A DNA stretch of 64,000 nucleotides, taken from assembly GCF_017526105.1 (NCBI RefSeq), contig NZ_CP071839.1, positions 3,338,501 to 3,402,500 on the forward strand, read 5' to 3'. Source of the stretch: Streptomyces cyanogenus (lineage in GTDB: Bacteria; Actinomycetota; Actinomycetes; Streptomycetales; Streptomycetaceae). Positions 25,986-35,562 of this stretch are shown here, piece by piece (within the stretch, counting starts at the first letter, position 1; the number at the start of each line of letters is the position of its first letter). Made by a program: the position numbers and the translations under genes. Below the pieces are notes generated by a model, which had not been told where the DNA came from, did no database searches, and was given only the letters and a program-made list of their open reading frames with translations.

Positions 25986-28262
25986 TCACGACTCATTTGA
26001 TCGATCATTTTTTGCGCCGAGCCTGAAGTCGAGGGCTGTACAGCGCCGTCCGGCCGAGACCGTGCGCACCGCCTGCCCGATCGCCCTGCGGGATCCGACG
26101 AGGACGACCAGCCGACGGGCCCGGGTGACCGCCGTGTAGAGCAGGTTCCGCTGGAGCATCATCCATGCTCCCGTGGTGACGGGGATCACCACCGCGGGAT
26201 ATTCACTGCCCTGCGAGCGGTGAATGGTCACCGCGTACGCGTGCGCCAGTTCGTCCAGTTCGTCGAACTCGTACGGCACCTCCTCATCTTCGTCCGTCAG
26301 CACGGTCAGACGCTGGTCGACCGGATCGAGCGAGGTGACGACGCCGACGGTGCCGTTGAAGACACCGTTCTTCCCTTTCTCATAATTGTTACGAATCTGG
26401 GTGACCTTGTCGCCGACGCGGAAGACCCGGCCGCCGAACCGCTTCTCCGGCACGTCGGGCCGCCCGGGCGTGATGGCCTGCTGGAGCAGCCCGTTGAGCG
26501 CGCCCGCCCCGGCCGGCCCCCGGTGCATCGGTGCGAGCACCTGCACGTCCCGGCGCGGGTCCAGCCCGAACCTGGCCGGAATCCGCCGCGCGGCCACGTC
26601 GACGGTGAGCCGGCCGGCCGCCTCCGTGTCGTCCTCGACGAAGAGGAAGAAGTCCTTCAGTCCGTCGGTGAGCGGATGCTGCCCCGCGTTGATCCGGTGC
26701 GCGTTGGTGACGACACCGGACTGCTGGGCCTGCCGGAAGACCCGGGTGAGCCGGACGGCCGGGATGGGGCTGCCGTCGGCGAGCAGGTCCCGCAGCACCT
26801 CACCGGCACCGACGCTCGGCAACTGGTCCACGTCCCCGACGAACAGCAGATGGGCACCCGGTGGTACGGCCTTCACCAGTTTGTTGGCGAGCAGCAGGTC
26901 CAGCATGGACGCCTCGTCCACGACCACCAGGTCGGCGTCGAGCGGCCGGTCCCGGTCATAGGCCGCGTCGCCGCCCGGCCTCAGCTCCAGCAGCCGGTGC
27001 ACGGTGGAGGCCTCCGCGCCGGTCAGCTCCGCCAGCCGCTTGGCCGCCCGGCCGGTGGGAGCCGCCAGCAGCACCTTGGCCCGCCGGGCCCGGGCCAGCT
27101 CCACGATCGAGCGCACGGTGAACGACTTGCCGCAGCCGGGCCCACCGGTGAGCACGGCGACCTTCTCGGTCAGCGCGAGCTTCACGGCCGCCTCCTGCTC
27201 GGGTGCGAGGTCGACGCCGGTGCGCGACCGCAGCCACCCGAGCGCCTTGCCCCAGTCCACGTCCCGGAAGCCCGGCATCCGGTCCTGGTCCGTGCGCAGC
27301 AGCCGCAGCAGCTGAGCGGACAGGGACAGCTCGGCCCGGTGGAAGGGCACGAGGTAGACGGCGCTGACGGGCTCCTCGGCGCCGTCGGGCCCGGGCACCT
27401 TCTCCCGTACGACCCCCGGATCCTCCCCCTCCTCCGGGGCCCGGCCCAGCTCGGCGAGACACTCGATGACCAGCCCGGTGTCGACCTGGAGCAGCTTGAC
27501 CGCATCGGCGATCAGCCGCTCCTCGGGCAGGAAGCAGTGCCCTTGGTCGGCGGACTGGGACAGCGCGTACTGCAGGCCGGCCTTCACGCGCTCCGGGCTG
27601 TCATGGGGGATGCCGACGGACTGGGCGATCTTGTCGGCGGTGAGGAAGCCGATGCCCCAGACGTCGGCCGCGAGCTGGTAGGGGCGCTCCTTCACGACGG
27701 TGATCGACGCGTCGCCGTACTTCTTGTAGATCCGTACGGCGATGGACGTGGACACCTCGACGGTCTGCAGGAAGAGCATGACCTCCTTGATCGCCTTCTG
27801 CTCCTCCCAGGCGTCGGCGATCTTCTTGGTCCGCTTCGGGCCGAGCCCCGGCACCTCGATCAGCCGCTTCGGCTCCTCCTCGATGATCCGCAGCGTGTCC
27901 AGCCCGAAGTGCTGCGTGATGCGGTCCGCGAAGACCGGCCCGATCCCCTTGACCAGCCCGGAGCCCAGATAGCGCCGGATGCCCTGGACGGTGGCGGGCA
28001 GCACGGTCGTGTAGTTCTCGACGTGGAACTGCTTGCCGTACTGCGGATGCGAGCCCCAGCGGCCCTCCATCCGCAGGGACTCCCCCACCTGGGCACCGAG
28101 CAGCGCGCCGACCACGGTGAGGAGGTCACCGGCACCTCTTCCGGTGTCCACCCGGGCCACCGTGTAGCCGTTCTCCTCGTTGACGTACGTGACCCGTTCC
28201 AGCACGCCTTCGACCACGGCGAGCCGCCGCTCGCCGGTCTGGGTCCCCGCCTGTTGAGCCAT
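25986..28262 (-). CDS. RecD2-like ATP-dependent DNA helicase
   Basis: A 758-residue SF1B helicase of the RecD2 type that works without RecBC. The N-terminus has an OB-like region (1-90) and helix-hairpin-helix repeats near 100-150 and 195-215. The motor has Walker A GGPGCGKS (373-380), DEAS motif II and, near the C-terminus, AYAVTIHRSQGSEYP, the SH3-like/motif V region. It moves 5' to 3' and likely takes part in repair or replication. ATG 28262 is used; the Shine-Dalgarno is weak. Confidence 0.88.
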   Translation of the reverse strand: MAQQAGTQTGERRLAVVEGVLERVTYVNEENGYTVARVDTGRGAGDLLTVVGALLGAQVGESLRMEGRWGSHPQYGKQFHVENYTTVLPATVQGIRRYLGSGLVKGIGPVFADRITQHFGLDTLRIIEEEPKRLIEVPGLGPKRTKKIADAWEEQKAIKEVMLFLQTVEVSTSIAVRIYKKYGDASITVVKERPYQLAADVWGIGFLTADKIAQSVGIPHDSPERVKAGLQYALSQSADQGHCFLPEERLIADAVKLLQVDTGLVIECLAELGRAPEEGEDPGVVREKVPGPDGAEEPVSAVYLVPFHRAELSLSAQLLRLLRTDQDRMPGFRDVDWGKALGWLRSRTGVDLAPEQEAAVKLALTEKVAVLTGGPGCGKSFTVRSIVELARARRAKVLLAAPTGRAAKRLAELTGAEASTVHRLLELRPGGDAAYDRDRPLDADLVVVDEASMLDLLLANKLVKAVPPGAHLLFVGDVDQLPSVGAGEVLRDLLADGSPIPAVRLTRVFRQAQQSGVVTNAHRINAGQHPLTDGLKDFFLFVEDDTEAAGRLTVDVAARRIPARFGLDPRRDVQVLAPMHRGPAGAGALNGLLQQAITPGRPDVPEKRFGGRVFRVGDKVTQIRNNYEKGKNGVFNGTVGVVTSLDPVDQRLTVLTDEDEEVPYEFDELDELAHAYAVTIHRSQGSEYPAVVIPVTTGAWMMLQRNLLYTAVTRARRLVVLVGSRRAIGQAVRTVSAGRRCTALDFRLGAKNDRSNES

Positions 28263-28318
28263 GATCCGACGGTACCCGTCAGGTCTGACACCGGGGTGGG
28301 GCGGTCGGGCCACGGGCC

Positions 28319-29269
28319 TCAGTTGACGACGCTCCAGGCCTGGTTCTTGCCGCCGATGCAGTCCCACTGCTGGACGATCACCCCGTGCTCCGGAGCCTGC
28401 AGGGACGGCTGGTCGGCGTCGAGGCACTTGTCGCTGTACAGGGAGCGGATCTGCCAGCGGTTGTCGGCGCGCCGCTCCAGGTACCACTTCTGGTTCAGGC
28501 CGCCGTGGCAGGACCACTGGACGATCCTGGCGCCGTTGCTCTTGCTCCACTCGAAGACGTCCAGGCACTTGCCGCTGTGCGCGGCCACGATCTCGAAGAC
28601 GTTCTGGTAGGCGAGGTCGTTGCCGGCCCGGCGGAAGACGAAACGCTGGTTTGCGCCGCCCCAGTAGTCCCAGACCACCGTGCCGGTGCCGTCCTGGGTG
28701 CTGCCCTGCCACACGTCCACGTACAGCACCTGTTTGCCGTTGCGCGCCGCCGTGTACGAGCTGCGGATCTTGTACTCGTGGCCGGCGTCCGTGAACGGGA
28801 AGGGGACGTAGCCGTCCGGGTACACCCGGTCCCAGGTGGCCTCCCAGTGCATCGCGGCCTGCTCGTTGGCCTTGCGGGCGGCGTCCCGTACGGACTGGGT
28901 CACGCATATCTCGTCACCCGGTATGGCCTCCCGGAACACGAGGCCGTCCCGGCACCGGCCGTTGTCGTCGGTGTTCCCATAGTTCGCCCTGTTCTGGTTC
29001 CAGGTCTGGGTGCGGACGTCGGGGGTCACGCAGACGTGGTCCTCCGGATGCGACTCCCGCCAGACGTAACCCTGCTTACAGGTGCTCGGGCCGAACGGGC
29101 CCGCCTTGGTGGCCGACGCCGGGGCGGAGTCCGGGGCCGAAGCGGGGGCCGCGTTCGCCGGGACGGCGCCCGGGGCGGTGCCCGCGAGGACTCCGGCCAG
29201 CAGGAAGGCGTACGCGGGGGCCGGGCGCGGCCGTTTGAACGTTCGACTTCTTCCAGATGTTTCGGACAT
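28319..29269 (-). CDS. secreted ricin-B-lectin domain protein
   Basis: A 316-residue exported protein. After a signal peptide (cleaved near ANA) come two copies of a short cysteine motif, CKQGYVWRE...CVTPDVR and CRDGLVFRE...CVTQSVR (residues ~55-130). Then comes a beta-strand-rich linker and a C-terminal RICIN domain with three QxW-type repeats (NQRFVF, NQKWYL, NQAWSV). Such domains bind sugars on cell surfaces or polysaccharide. No catalytic domain is evident. ATG 29269 follows GGGGAC. Confidence 0.8.
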   Translation of the reverse strand: MSETSGRSRTFKRPRPAPAYAFLLAGVLAGTAPGAVPANAAPASAPDSAPASATKAGPFGPSTCKQGYVWRESHPEDHVCVTPDVRTQTWNQNRANYGNTDDNGRCRDGLVFREAIPGDEICVTQSVRDAARKANEQAAMHWEATWDRVYPDGYVPFPFTDAGHEYKIRSSYTAARNGKQVLYVDVWQGSTQDGTGTVVWDYWGGANQRFVFRRAGNDLAYQNVFEIVAAHSGKCLDVFEWSKSNGARIVQWSCHGGLNQKWYLERRADNRWQIRSLYSDKCLDADQPSLQAPEHGVIVQQWDCIGGKNQAWSVVN

Positions 29270-29362
29270 GGGGGTGTCCCCTGCGCTGAGTGGGGTGCGG
29301 CATCTTGAAGTACCCCGAGCCCCCTCCTTCATCGTGCACCCGGGGGGCCATGTTTCGCACGG

Positions 29363-29560
29363 TCAGGGACGCGGGTGTTGCTTCTTCAGGCCTTCGAGGA
29401 AGGCGGTGAAGGCGGGGGTGGGGAAGGTGAGGGGGATACGGGTGGGGGCCTTCGAGTCGCGGACGGCTGTGTGGGTGGGGGTGGTGGCGACTTCTACGCA
29501 GGCGTTGCCGTCGCCCTCGCCCGAGTACGACGACTTACGCCAGTTGACGAGGGTGGTCAT
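29363..29560 (-). CDS. DUF397 domain protein
   Basis: A 65-residue protein with the DUF397 signature: WRKSSYSGEGDGNACVEVA at the N-terminus and VRDSKAPT further on. In Streptomyces these pair with an Scr1-type XRE regulator, as here (start seven bases after the XRE stop). They are thought to act as partner or antitoxin-like modulators in bald-locus-type regulatory sets. ATG 29560. Confidence 0.88.
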   Translation of the reverse strand: MTTLVNWRKSSYSGEGDGNACVEVATTPTHTAVRDSKAPTRIPLTFPTPAFTAFLEGLKKQHPRP

Positions 29561-29567
29561 GGATACC

Positions 29568-30404
29568 TCACAGCTCCTTGGCCAGCTTGTGGATGAAGTC
29601 GCGCGACCGGTCGGGGTCGAGCGAAACAGCCTCCACCCTACGGAAACGCGTTCGATAGGCGTTGAGCTGTGCTTCGGAATCGATGAACACTGAGCCGTGA
29701 GGGGCGTCCCGCACCACCGTGTCCAACTTCGGGAGAGGTCCGCCCACGTACGTCATGGTGCTGGAGGCCCTGGTGAAGCCGTCCAGGTCGAACGGGATGA
29801 CGCGTACGGTGATGTTGTCCGCCTCGGACAGGTGCAGCAGCTTGGTCAGCTGGGCTCGGGAGGCGTTGCGGTCGCTGACCCTGATACGCAGGGCCGCCTC
29901 ATGGATCACCAACTCGTAGGGAACGGTGATCTGCTGGCGCCGCATTCGATGGCGGACCCGCAGCTCCAGCTCATCAGCAGTCAGTTCGGGCACTCTCGAA
30001 GAGAAGACCGCGCGGGCGTATTCCTCCGTCTGCAAGAGGCCGGACACGTGCAGGATCGCCACCTCACGCAGGAACGTGGCGTGGTGCTCCAGTTCCGCGA
30101 GGTCCAGGAACGAAGTCGGCAGCAACCGCCGGTATTCCTCCCACCAGCCACGCGTCCTGTCGGTGGCCATCGCCACCAGGGCGTCGATGAAGTCCTGGTC
30201 TGCGCACACGTAGTGGGATGCGAGGCGACGCAGCCGTTTCTCGCTCACACCCGAAAGACCTGCCTCGATCTGACTGATCTGCGGAGCGCTCACGCCGAGA
30301 AGCGCCGCCGCTTCCCGGGCGGTCAGCCCTGCCGCCTCGCGGAGTCTGCGCAGCTCGATTGCCAGGCGCATCTGACGTGCCGTCGGCTCGTTCCTCAATG
30401 CCAT
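29568..30404 (-). CDS. XRE-family regulator with DUF5753 (Scr1 type)
   Basis: A 278-residue regulator. The N-terminal HTH (LREAAGLTAREAAALLGVSAPQISQIEAG, ~18-48) is XRE-like. The remainder, with WWEEYR, LEHHATFLREVAILHVSGLLQTEEYARAVF and a C-terminal VEAVSLDPDRSRDFI, is the DUF5753 ligand/effector domain. ATG 30404 follows GGAAGGAT. It is in operon with the DUF397 gene and divergent from the HATPase gene, the usual arrangement of this three-part regulatory set. Confidence 0.9.
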   Translation of the reverse strand: MALRNEPTARQMRLAIELRRLREAAGLTAREAAALLGVSAPQISQIEAGLSGVSEKRLRRLASHYVCADQDFIDALVAMATDRTRGWWEEYRRLLPTSFLDLAELEHHATFLREVAILHVSGLLQTEEYARAVFSSRVPELTADELELRVRHRMRRQQITVPYELVIHEAALRIRVSDRNASRAQLTKLLHLSEADNITVRVIPFDLDGFTRASSTMTYVGGPLPKLDTVVRDAPHGSVFIDSEAQLNAYRTRFRRVEAVSLDPDRSRDFIHKLAKEL

Positions 30405-30571
30405 GGCCGATCCTTCCAACGCCCCTGCCCAAGCTGCTCGTTCGAGGGACAGATTACGCGACCGGCTTGCCGGACTTAAACAATAAGGTCTACCGTCGGT
30501 GACGCACCGCACACGCAGCGGAAGCGCACCGTGCGTCGAATCTCCCCTTCAGCCACCGGAGTTGATGAGGC

Positions 30572-30982
30572 ATGCCCGAAACCTGGGACTGGGACTACAC
30601 GCTCTGCATCCCCAACGACCCCAGAGCCGTCACCGTCTGCCGCCACACCCTGCGAATGATCCTGACGATGCACGGACTGACCGGGCTCGTGGACACGGCG
30701 GAGCTGCTGGCGACGGAGCTGATCTCCAACGCCGTGCGGCACACCAAGGGGCCGGCGGCGTTGCGGGTGCGGCGCTCCCGGGAGGGCGTGGTGTGGATCG
30801 GGGCGTGGGACACGGACCCGGCACCGCCGGAGCCGCCGGTGCCCTTGGAGCAGGCGGTGGAGCGGGAGGAAGGGCGGGGGCTGGGCCTGGTGGTGGCCTG
30901 CGCCGAGTACTGGGGCTGGCAGCCGTCGGCGCGGTTCGGGGACCGGGGGAAGTACGTGTGGTGCGAGCTGGGGGTGGCGTGA
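30572..30982 (+). CDS. HATPase-type (anti-sigma-like) regulatory protein
   Basis: A 136-residue single ATP-binding domain of the RsbW/SpoIIAB kind. The N-box is ELLATELISNAVRHT and the G2-box GRGLGLVVACAEYWGW. It lies divergently to the XRE/DUF397 pair. The TGA stop overlaps the ATG of the downstream gene (TGATG), so the two are translated together. It probably phosphorylates or sequesters a partner; the target is unknown. Confidence 0.8.
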   Translation: MPETWDWDYTLCIPNDPRAVTVCRHTLRMILTMHGLTGLVDTAELLATELISNAVRHTKGPAALRVRRSREGVVWIGAWDTDPAPPEPPVPLEQAVEREEGRGLGLVVACAEYWGWQPSARFGDRGKYVWCELGVA

Positions 30983-31878
30983 TGGTGGGCTCGTCGCACG
31001 AGGCGCTGCACCGGATCTTCCAGAAGGATCCGACGCTGCTGACGAAGGCGTTACAGAAGGTGCTGCACGTTCCGTTCCCCGAGCCCAGGGAGATCGCCGC
31101 GCTGAACGTGGATCTCACCGAGATCGAACCGGTCGAGCGCCGTGTGGACACGTTGCTGCGGGCGGAGACGGACGAGGGCACCTACCTGCTCGTGGTCGAG
31201 TCGCAGGGGAAGGTGGACGACCGGAAGCGGGGCAGTTGGCCGTACTACCTGTCGTACCTGTACGAGAAGTACCGGTGCGAGCCGGTGCTCATCGTCATCA
31301 CGCAGAGCAGTGCTACGGCGAGGTGGGCCTCGCGTCCGATCCGGCTCGGTTTCCCGGGGTGGGACTCGCTGACGGTGCGTCCGCTGGTGCTGGGGCCGGA
31401 CAACGTGCCGGTGATCGCGGATGAGCGGCAGGCCGAGCGGGACGTCCCTCTTGCGGTGCTGTCGGCGATGACACACGGGCGTGGTCCGCAGGCTCCGGCC
31501 ATACTGGAATCCCTGGCATCCGCCCTGCGGACCATCGACCCCGACAGTGCCGCGGTCTTCGTGCAGTTCGTCGACTCGTGCCTGGCCGACCCCCAGGCGA
31601 AGCAGATGTGGAGGGAATTGATGACGGCGATCCAGTACTTCTGGCGACACCCGCTGGCCGAGCAGGTACGGGAAGAGGGACGGGAGCAGGGCCTGGAGCA
31701 GGGCCGCATCCAGGACCGCCAAGAGATGATCCTGCGCATCCTGGAATGGCGCGGCATCCCGGTGTCCGACGCCGTCCGGAAGCGGGTGCTGGCCTGCGCG
31801 GACCTCGACCGGCTGGAGGTCTGGGCCCAGCGCGCCGTCCACGCGGCCGAGGCGACGGAGTTGTTCACCGGGGAGTGA
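30982..31878 (+). CDS. Rpn/PD-(D/E)XK nuclease-family-like protein
   Basis: A 298-residue protein of the recombination-promoting nuclease type, seen by pattern. A stretch ERRVDTLLRAETDEGTYLL followed by VVESQGKVD matches the D...ExQxK core of a PD-(D/E)XK fold, near residues 52-77. The C-terminus carries the typical REEGREQGLEQGR-rich helix and a closing LEWRG segment. Such proteins are DNA nucleases or remnants of mobile elements. It is coupled by a one-base overlap with the HATPase gene, so it may be an effector of that regulatory set. That role is inferred. Confidence 0.65.
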   Translation: MVGSSHEALHRIFQKDPTLLTKALQKVLHVPFPEPREIAALNVDLTEIEPVERRVDTLLRAETDEGTYLLVVESQGKVDDRKRGSWPYYLSYLYEKYRCEPVLIVITQSSATARWASRPIRLGFPGWDSLTVRPLVLGPDNVPVIADERQAERDVPLAVLSAMTHGRGPQAPAILESLASALRTIDPDSAAVFVQFVDSCLADPQAKQMWRELMTAIQYFWRHPLAEQVREEGREQGLEQGRIQDRQEMILRILEWRGIPVSDAVRKRVLACADLDRLEVWAQRAVHAAEATELFTGE

Positions 31879-32310
31879 GCGAGCGGCCCTGAACAGTGGT
31901 GGCCCGCCCGGCGCCGGGCCCTCGGGCAGGCCGAGTGGCACCGGTCGGCGGGGGCGCGGCCGCGCCTCGCCGGCACGCCGGGCGGGTTCGGCGGCTTACA
32001 GCCGGGGGGGGCTCGCAGGTAAGCCGGGGAGACCGCGCTTCCTTTCGGGGGCGGGGGCTTGTACGCCTCTCCGTCGTGATGGGCGGATTCGTTCCAAGGG
32101 GCCGGAGGAAAACGCCGTGTCAGCGGATGGGGCAGGTCGGCGGAGTGCCCCGAATCCGCCAATCACACGTGCATCCGCCGCTCACGATTGGTCGGCCGCC
32201 CCACCTCTTGCCGGCGCCCCGTGTGGTCGGTTTCGACGGCACCCGGGCGGGCTCGAAGGCGGTCCGGGGCGAGAAGGTGGAACCGGGTCATCTCGCAGAG
32301 GAGTCAACGG
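31879..32310. other. intergenic region upstream of ribokinase gene
   Basis: About 430 bases between two plus-strand genes. Visible is a GCGGCTTACAGCC ... GGTAAGCCGG pair near 31993-32027 and further GC-rich hairpin-prone DNA. No ORF with a credible start, no tRNA fold and no known riboswitch could be recognised. Confidence 0.3.
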
Positions 32311-33213
32311 ATGTATGACTACGACCTTCTGGTCGTGGGCTCGGCCAACGCCGACCTGGTGATCGATGTCGAGCGGCGGCCGGCCGCCGGGGAGACGGTG
32401 CTCGGCGGTGACCTGGCCGTGCACCCCGGCGGCAAGGGCGCCAACCAGGCGGTCGCCGCCGCCCGGCTGGGTGCCGGTACGGCCCTGCTGGCTCGGGTCG
32501 GCGACGACGGCCACGGCCGGCTGCTGATCGACTCCCTGCGCGCGGCCGGGGTCGACACGGTGGGGGTGCTGGTGGGCCGGGACCCGACGGGAGTCGCACT
32601 GATCACCGTGGACCCCTCCGGTGACAACAGCATCGTGGTGTCGCCGGGCGCCAACTCCCGGCTGCTGCCCGCGGACGTGCGGGCGGCGACGAGCCTGTTC
32701 CACGCCTCCCGGGTGGTGTCGGCGCAGCTGGAGATCCCGCTGGAGACGGTCGTGGAGGTGGTGCGGAACCTGGCGCCGGGCGGCCGCTTCGTGCTGAACC
32801 CGTCCCCGCCGCGGGAGCTGCCCGCGGAGGTGCTGGCGGCCTGCGACCCGCTGATCGTGAACGAGCACGAGGCGCGGGTGATCCTCGGTGCCGCCTGTGT
32901 GAGCGAGGACCCCGCGGACTGGGCCCGGCTGCTGCTGGCCAAGGGGCCGCGCTCGGTGGTGGTGACGCTGGGCGCGGAGGGCGCGCTGGTGGGCGACGCC
33001 TCCGGGGTGACCCGGGTGCCGTCGGTCGCGGTGGACGCGGTGGACACCACCGGTGCCGGGGACGCGTTCACGGCGGCCCTGGCCTGGAAGCTGGGCGCGG
33101 GCGCGGCGTTGGCGGAGGCGGCGGCGTACGCCGCCCGGGTCGGCGCGGCGGCCGTGACGAGGCGGGGCGCACAGGAGTCGTACCCGACGGCAGCGGAGGT
33201 GGACGCCCTGTGA
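32311..33213 (+). CDS. rbsK: ribokinase (PfkB family)
   Basis: A 300-residue PfkB kinase. The N-terminal GSANADLVIDV and HPGGKGANQAVAAARLGA fix the ribokinase subgroup. VDTTGAGDAFTAAL near the C-terminus has the catalytic Asp and anion hole; VNEHEA is the adenine-contact strand. It phosphorylates ribose, or a similar pentose, at O5. ATG 32311 follows GAGGAG. No ribose transporter lies beside it; a terminator separates it from the convergent sugar operon. Confidence 0.85.
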   Translation: MYDYDLLVVGSANADLVIDVERRPAAGETVLGGDLAVHPGGKGANQAVAAARLGAGTALLARVGDDGHGRLLIDSLRAAGVDTVGVLVGRDPTGVALITVDPSGDNSIVVSPGANSRLLPADVRAATSLFHASRVVSAQLEIPLETVVEVVRNLAPGGRFVLNPSPPRELPAEVLAACDPLIVNEHEARVILGAACVSEDPADWARLLLAKGPRSVVVTLGAEGALVGDASGVTRVPSVAVDAVDTTGAGDAFTAALAWKLGAGAALAEAAAYAARVGAAAVTRRGAQESYPTAAEVDAL

Positions 33214-33412
33214 GGAAGGCGGGGATCCTCGCCCGGCACCCGGCCGGTGCGCCGGCCTGGCGCCGGTTGGCCGGGCGCACAGCAGCCGGCCGCACGAGCG
33301 GCTGAAGGAGCGGTCGGCCGGAGCCCGACTGCACCGGAGAGGCCGGCCCATACGCGAACGTGCTGCTGCGCTGCGTGGTGTTCTTCCGGCCCGGCGCCGT
33401 CGCAGACGCTTC

Positions 33413-33454
33413 GAGGGGGCGTTTCCCGGCCCGCAGGCCCGGACACGCCCCCTC
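33413..33454. terminator. terminator between ribokinase and convergent sugar operon
   Basis: GAGGGGGCGT pairs perfectly with ACGCCCCCTC, and inner CCGG pairs strengthen the stem. The rest of 33214-33577 shows no gene. Confidence 0.6.
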
Positions 33455-33577
33455 GGTCTCCCCTCCCCGCCGGAACCCGCAACCCCCCCGGGTCCCCCGT
33501 GGTTCCGACGTCATGTACGACACCGCAGGCGACGGAATGGTTGCACCCACTCCCGCGGTTTTTCCGGCGCCGGCCCG

Positions 33578-34414
33578 CTAGCGGATCACGTGCTCCACGA
33601 ACCGCTCCGCCGTCCGGGCGAGGACCTCCCGGCCGTCCTGGGCCCACAGGCCCTCGTTGAACAGCTCGACCTCGATGGGTCCGGTGTAGCCGGCGGCCTC
33701 CACGTATCCCTTCCACTCGCGCATGTCGATCGAGCCGTCGCCGATCTGGCCGCGGCCGTTGAGGACGCCCTCGGGCAGCGGGGTGGTCCAGTCGGCGAGC
33801 TGGAAGCTGTGGATCCGGCCGGCCGCGCCCGCGCGGGCGATCTGGGCGGGTGCCTGGTCGTCCCACCACACGTGGTACGTGTCCACGGTCACCCCGACCT
33901 GGTGCGCGGGGAAGCGTTCGGCGAGGTCGAGGGCCTGGGCGAGGGTGGAGACCACGCAGCGGTCGGCGGCGTACATGGGGTGCAGGGGCTCGATGGCGAG
34001 GCGTACCCCGCGTTCGGCCGCGTACGGGGCGAGGACGGCGAGGGCGTCCGCGATCCGCTCCCGGGCGCCGCGCAGGTCCCTGCTCCCCGCCGGGAGGCCG
34101 CCGGAGACCAGGACCAGGGTGTCCGTGCCGAGCGCGGTGGCCTCGTCGACGGCCGCGCGGTTGTCGGCCAGTGCCGCGGCCCGGTCGGCGGGGTCGGTCG
34201 CCGTGAGGAAGCCGCCCCGGCACAGGGTCGTCACCGTCAGGCCGGCGTCGCGGACCAGCTTGGCGGTCGCCTCCAGGCCGTACGCCTCGACCGGTTCCCG
34301 CCACAGGCCCACGTTGCCGATTCCCAACCCGGTGCAGGCGTCGACCAGTTCGGGCATCGACAGCTGCCTTACCGTCATCTGGTTGATGGAGAAACGCGCG
34401 AGATCCGTGCTCAC
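33578..34414 (-). CDS. sugar phosphate isomerase/epimerase (TIM barrel)
   Basis: A 278-residue AP-endonuclease-2/xylose-isomerase-like TIM barrel. Metal ligand candidates are in LAIEPLHPM, VTVDTYHVWW, RIHSFQLADW and EVELFNEG. It probably interconverts ketose isomers or a keto-inositol. It is the third gene of an operon where all junctions overlap by four bases; its GTG overlaps the stop of the DUF993 gene. It is controlled with the operon by the LacI-type site at 36734. Confidence 0.85.
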   Translation of the reverse strand: MSTDLARFSINQMTVRQLSMPELVDACTGLGIGNVGLWREPVEAYGLEATAKLVRDAGLTVTTLCRGGFLTATDPADRAAALADNRAAVDEATALGTDTLVLVSGGLPAGSRDLRGARERIADALAVLAPYAAERGVRLAIEPLHPMYAADRCVVSTLAQALDLAERFPAHQVGVTVDTYHVWWDDQAPAQIARAGAAGRIHSFQLADWTTPLPEGVLNGRGQIGDGSIDMREWKGYVEAAGYTGPIEVELFNEGLWAQDGREVLARTAERFVEHVIR

Positions 34415-35562
34415 CGGTCCACCCCGTACACGCTCAGCAGGCTCTTCATCCGCTCCTCCGCCAGCCGGGGGTCCGGGAACAGGCCGAGGGAGTCGGCGAG
34501 TTCGTAGGCGCGGGCCAGGTGCGGCAGGGAGCGGGCCGACTGGAGGCCGCCGACCATCGTGAAGTGGCTCTGGTGGCCGGCGAGCCAGGCGAGCAGGACC
34601 ACGCCCGTCTTGTAGAAGCGGGTGGGCGGTTGGAAGAGGTGGCGGGACAACTCCACCGTCGGGTCGAGGAGCTCACGGAACCCCTTGACGTCCCCGGTGT
34701 CCAGGACCCGTACCGCCTCGGCCGCGAGCGGGCCCAGCGGGTCGAAGATGCCGAGCAGGGCGTGGCTGAAGCCCTGGTCATCGCCCGCGATCAGCTCGGG
34801 GTAGTGGAAGTCGTCACCGGTGTAGCAGCGCACGCCCTGCGGCAGCCGCCGTCTGAGGTCGACCTCGCGCTGCGCGTCCAGCAGGGAGATCTTGACCCCG
34901 TCGACCTTGTCGGGGTGCGCGGCGACGACCTCCAGGAAGGTCTCGGTGGCCGCGTCCAGGTCGGCCGACCCCCAGTAGCCCTCCAGGGCCGGGTCGAACA
35001 TGGGGCCCAGCCAGTGCAGGATCACCGGTTCGGCGGCCTGGCGCAGGAGGTGGCCGTAGACCACCAGGTAGTCCTCGGGGCCCTTCGCCGCCGCGGCCAG
35101 GGCGCGGGACGCCATCAGGACGGCCTGGGCGCCGGCCTCCTCGACGACCGCGAGCTGCTCCTCGTAGGCCGCGCGGATGCCGGCCGGGCTGCCGGCGGTG
35201 AGCTGGTCGGTGCCGACTCCGCAGGCGATGCGGCCGCCGACGGCGCGCGCCTCGGCCGCGCCGCGCCGGATCAGCTCGGCCGCGCCCGCCCAGTCCAGGC
35301 CCATCCCGCGCTGGGCGGTGTCCATGGCCTCGGCGACACCGAGACCGTGGGACCACAGGTGGCGGCGGAAGGCGAGGGTGGCGTCCCAGTCGACGGCGGC
35401 GGGCGAGCCGGGCGAGACGTCGGCGTACGGGTCGGCGACGACGTGGGCCGCGGAGAAGACCGTACGAGAAGTGAAGGGGGTGCCGGCGGAGAAGGCCTGC
35501 GGCTCGGTGCGGGGCTCGTAGGCGCGCAGGGTGCCGTCCGCCGCGGGGAGTCGGATGGTCAC
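34411..35562 (-). CDS. DUF993 / dihydrodipicolinate synthase-like protein
   Basis: A 383-residue TIM-barrel protein of the DUF993 family, distantly like aldolases of the DHDPS class. It carries GVGTDQLT, EPVILHWLGPMFDP, DGVKISLLD with a possible Schiff-base Lys, and GDDFHYPELI. The GTG at 35562 overlaps the stop of the oxidoreductase gene. In this operon it could cleave the oxidised sugar acid. The substrate is unknown. Confidence 0.82.
   Translation of the reverse strand: MTIRLPAADGTLRAYEPRTEPQAFSAGTPFTSRTVFSAAHVVADPYADVSPGSPAAVDWDATLAFRRHLWSHGLGVAEAMDTAQRGMGLDWAGAAELIRRGAAEARAVGGRIACGVGTDQLTAGSPAGIRAAYEEQLAVVEEAGAQAVLMASRALAAAAKGPEDYLVVYGHLLRQAAEPVILHWLGPMFDPALEGYWGSADLDAATETFLEVVAAHPDKVDGVKISLLDAQREVDLRRRLPQGVRCYTGDDFHYPELIAGDDQGFSHALLGIFDPLGPLAAEAVRVLDTGDVKGFRELLDPTVELSRHLFQPPTRFYKTGVVLLAWLAGHQSHFTMVGGLQSARSLPHLARAYELADSLGLFPDPRLAEERMKSLLSVYGVDR

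Noticed and set aside
31879..32310. Possible riboswitch upstream of ribokinase
   Set aside because: Some GGTAAGCC-type pairing is visible but no conserved core of a known class was identified.
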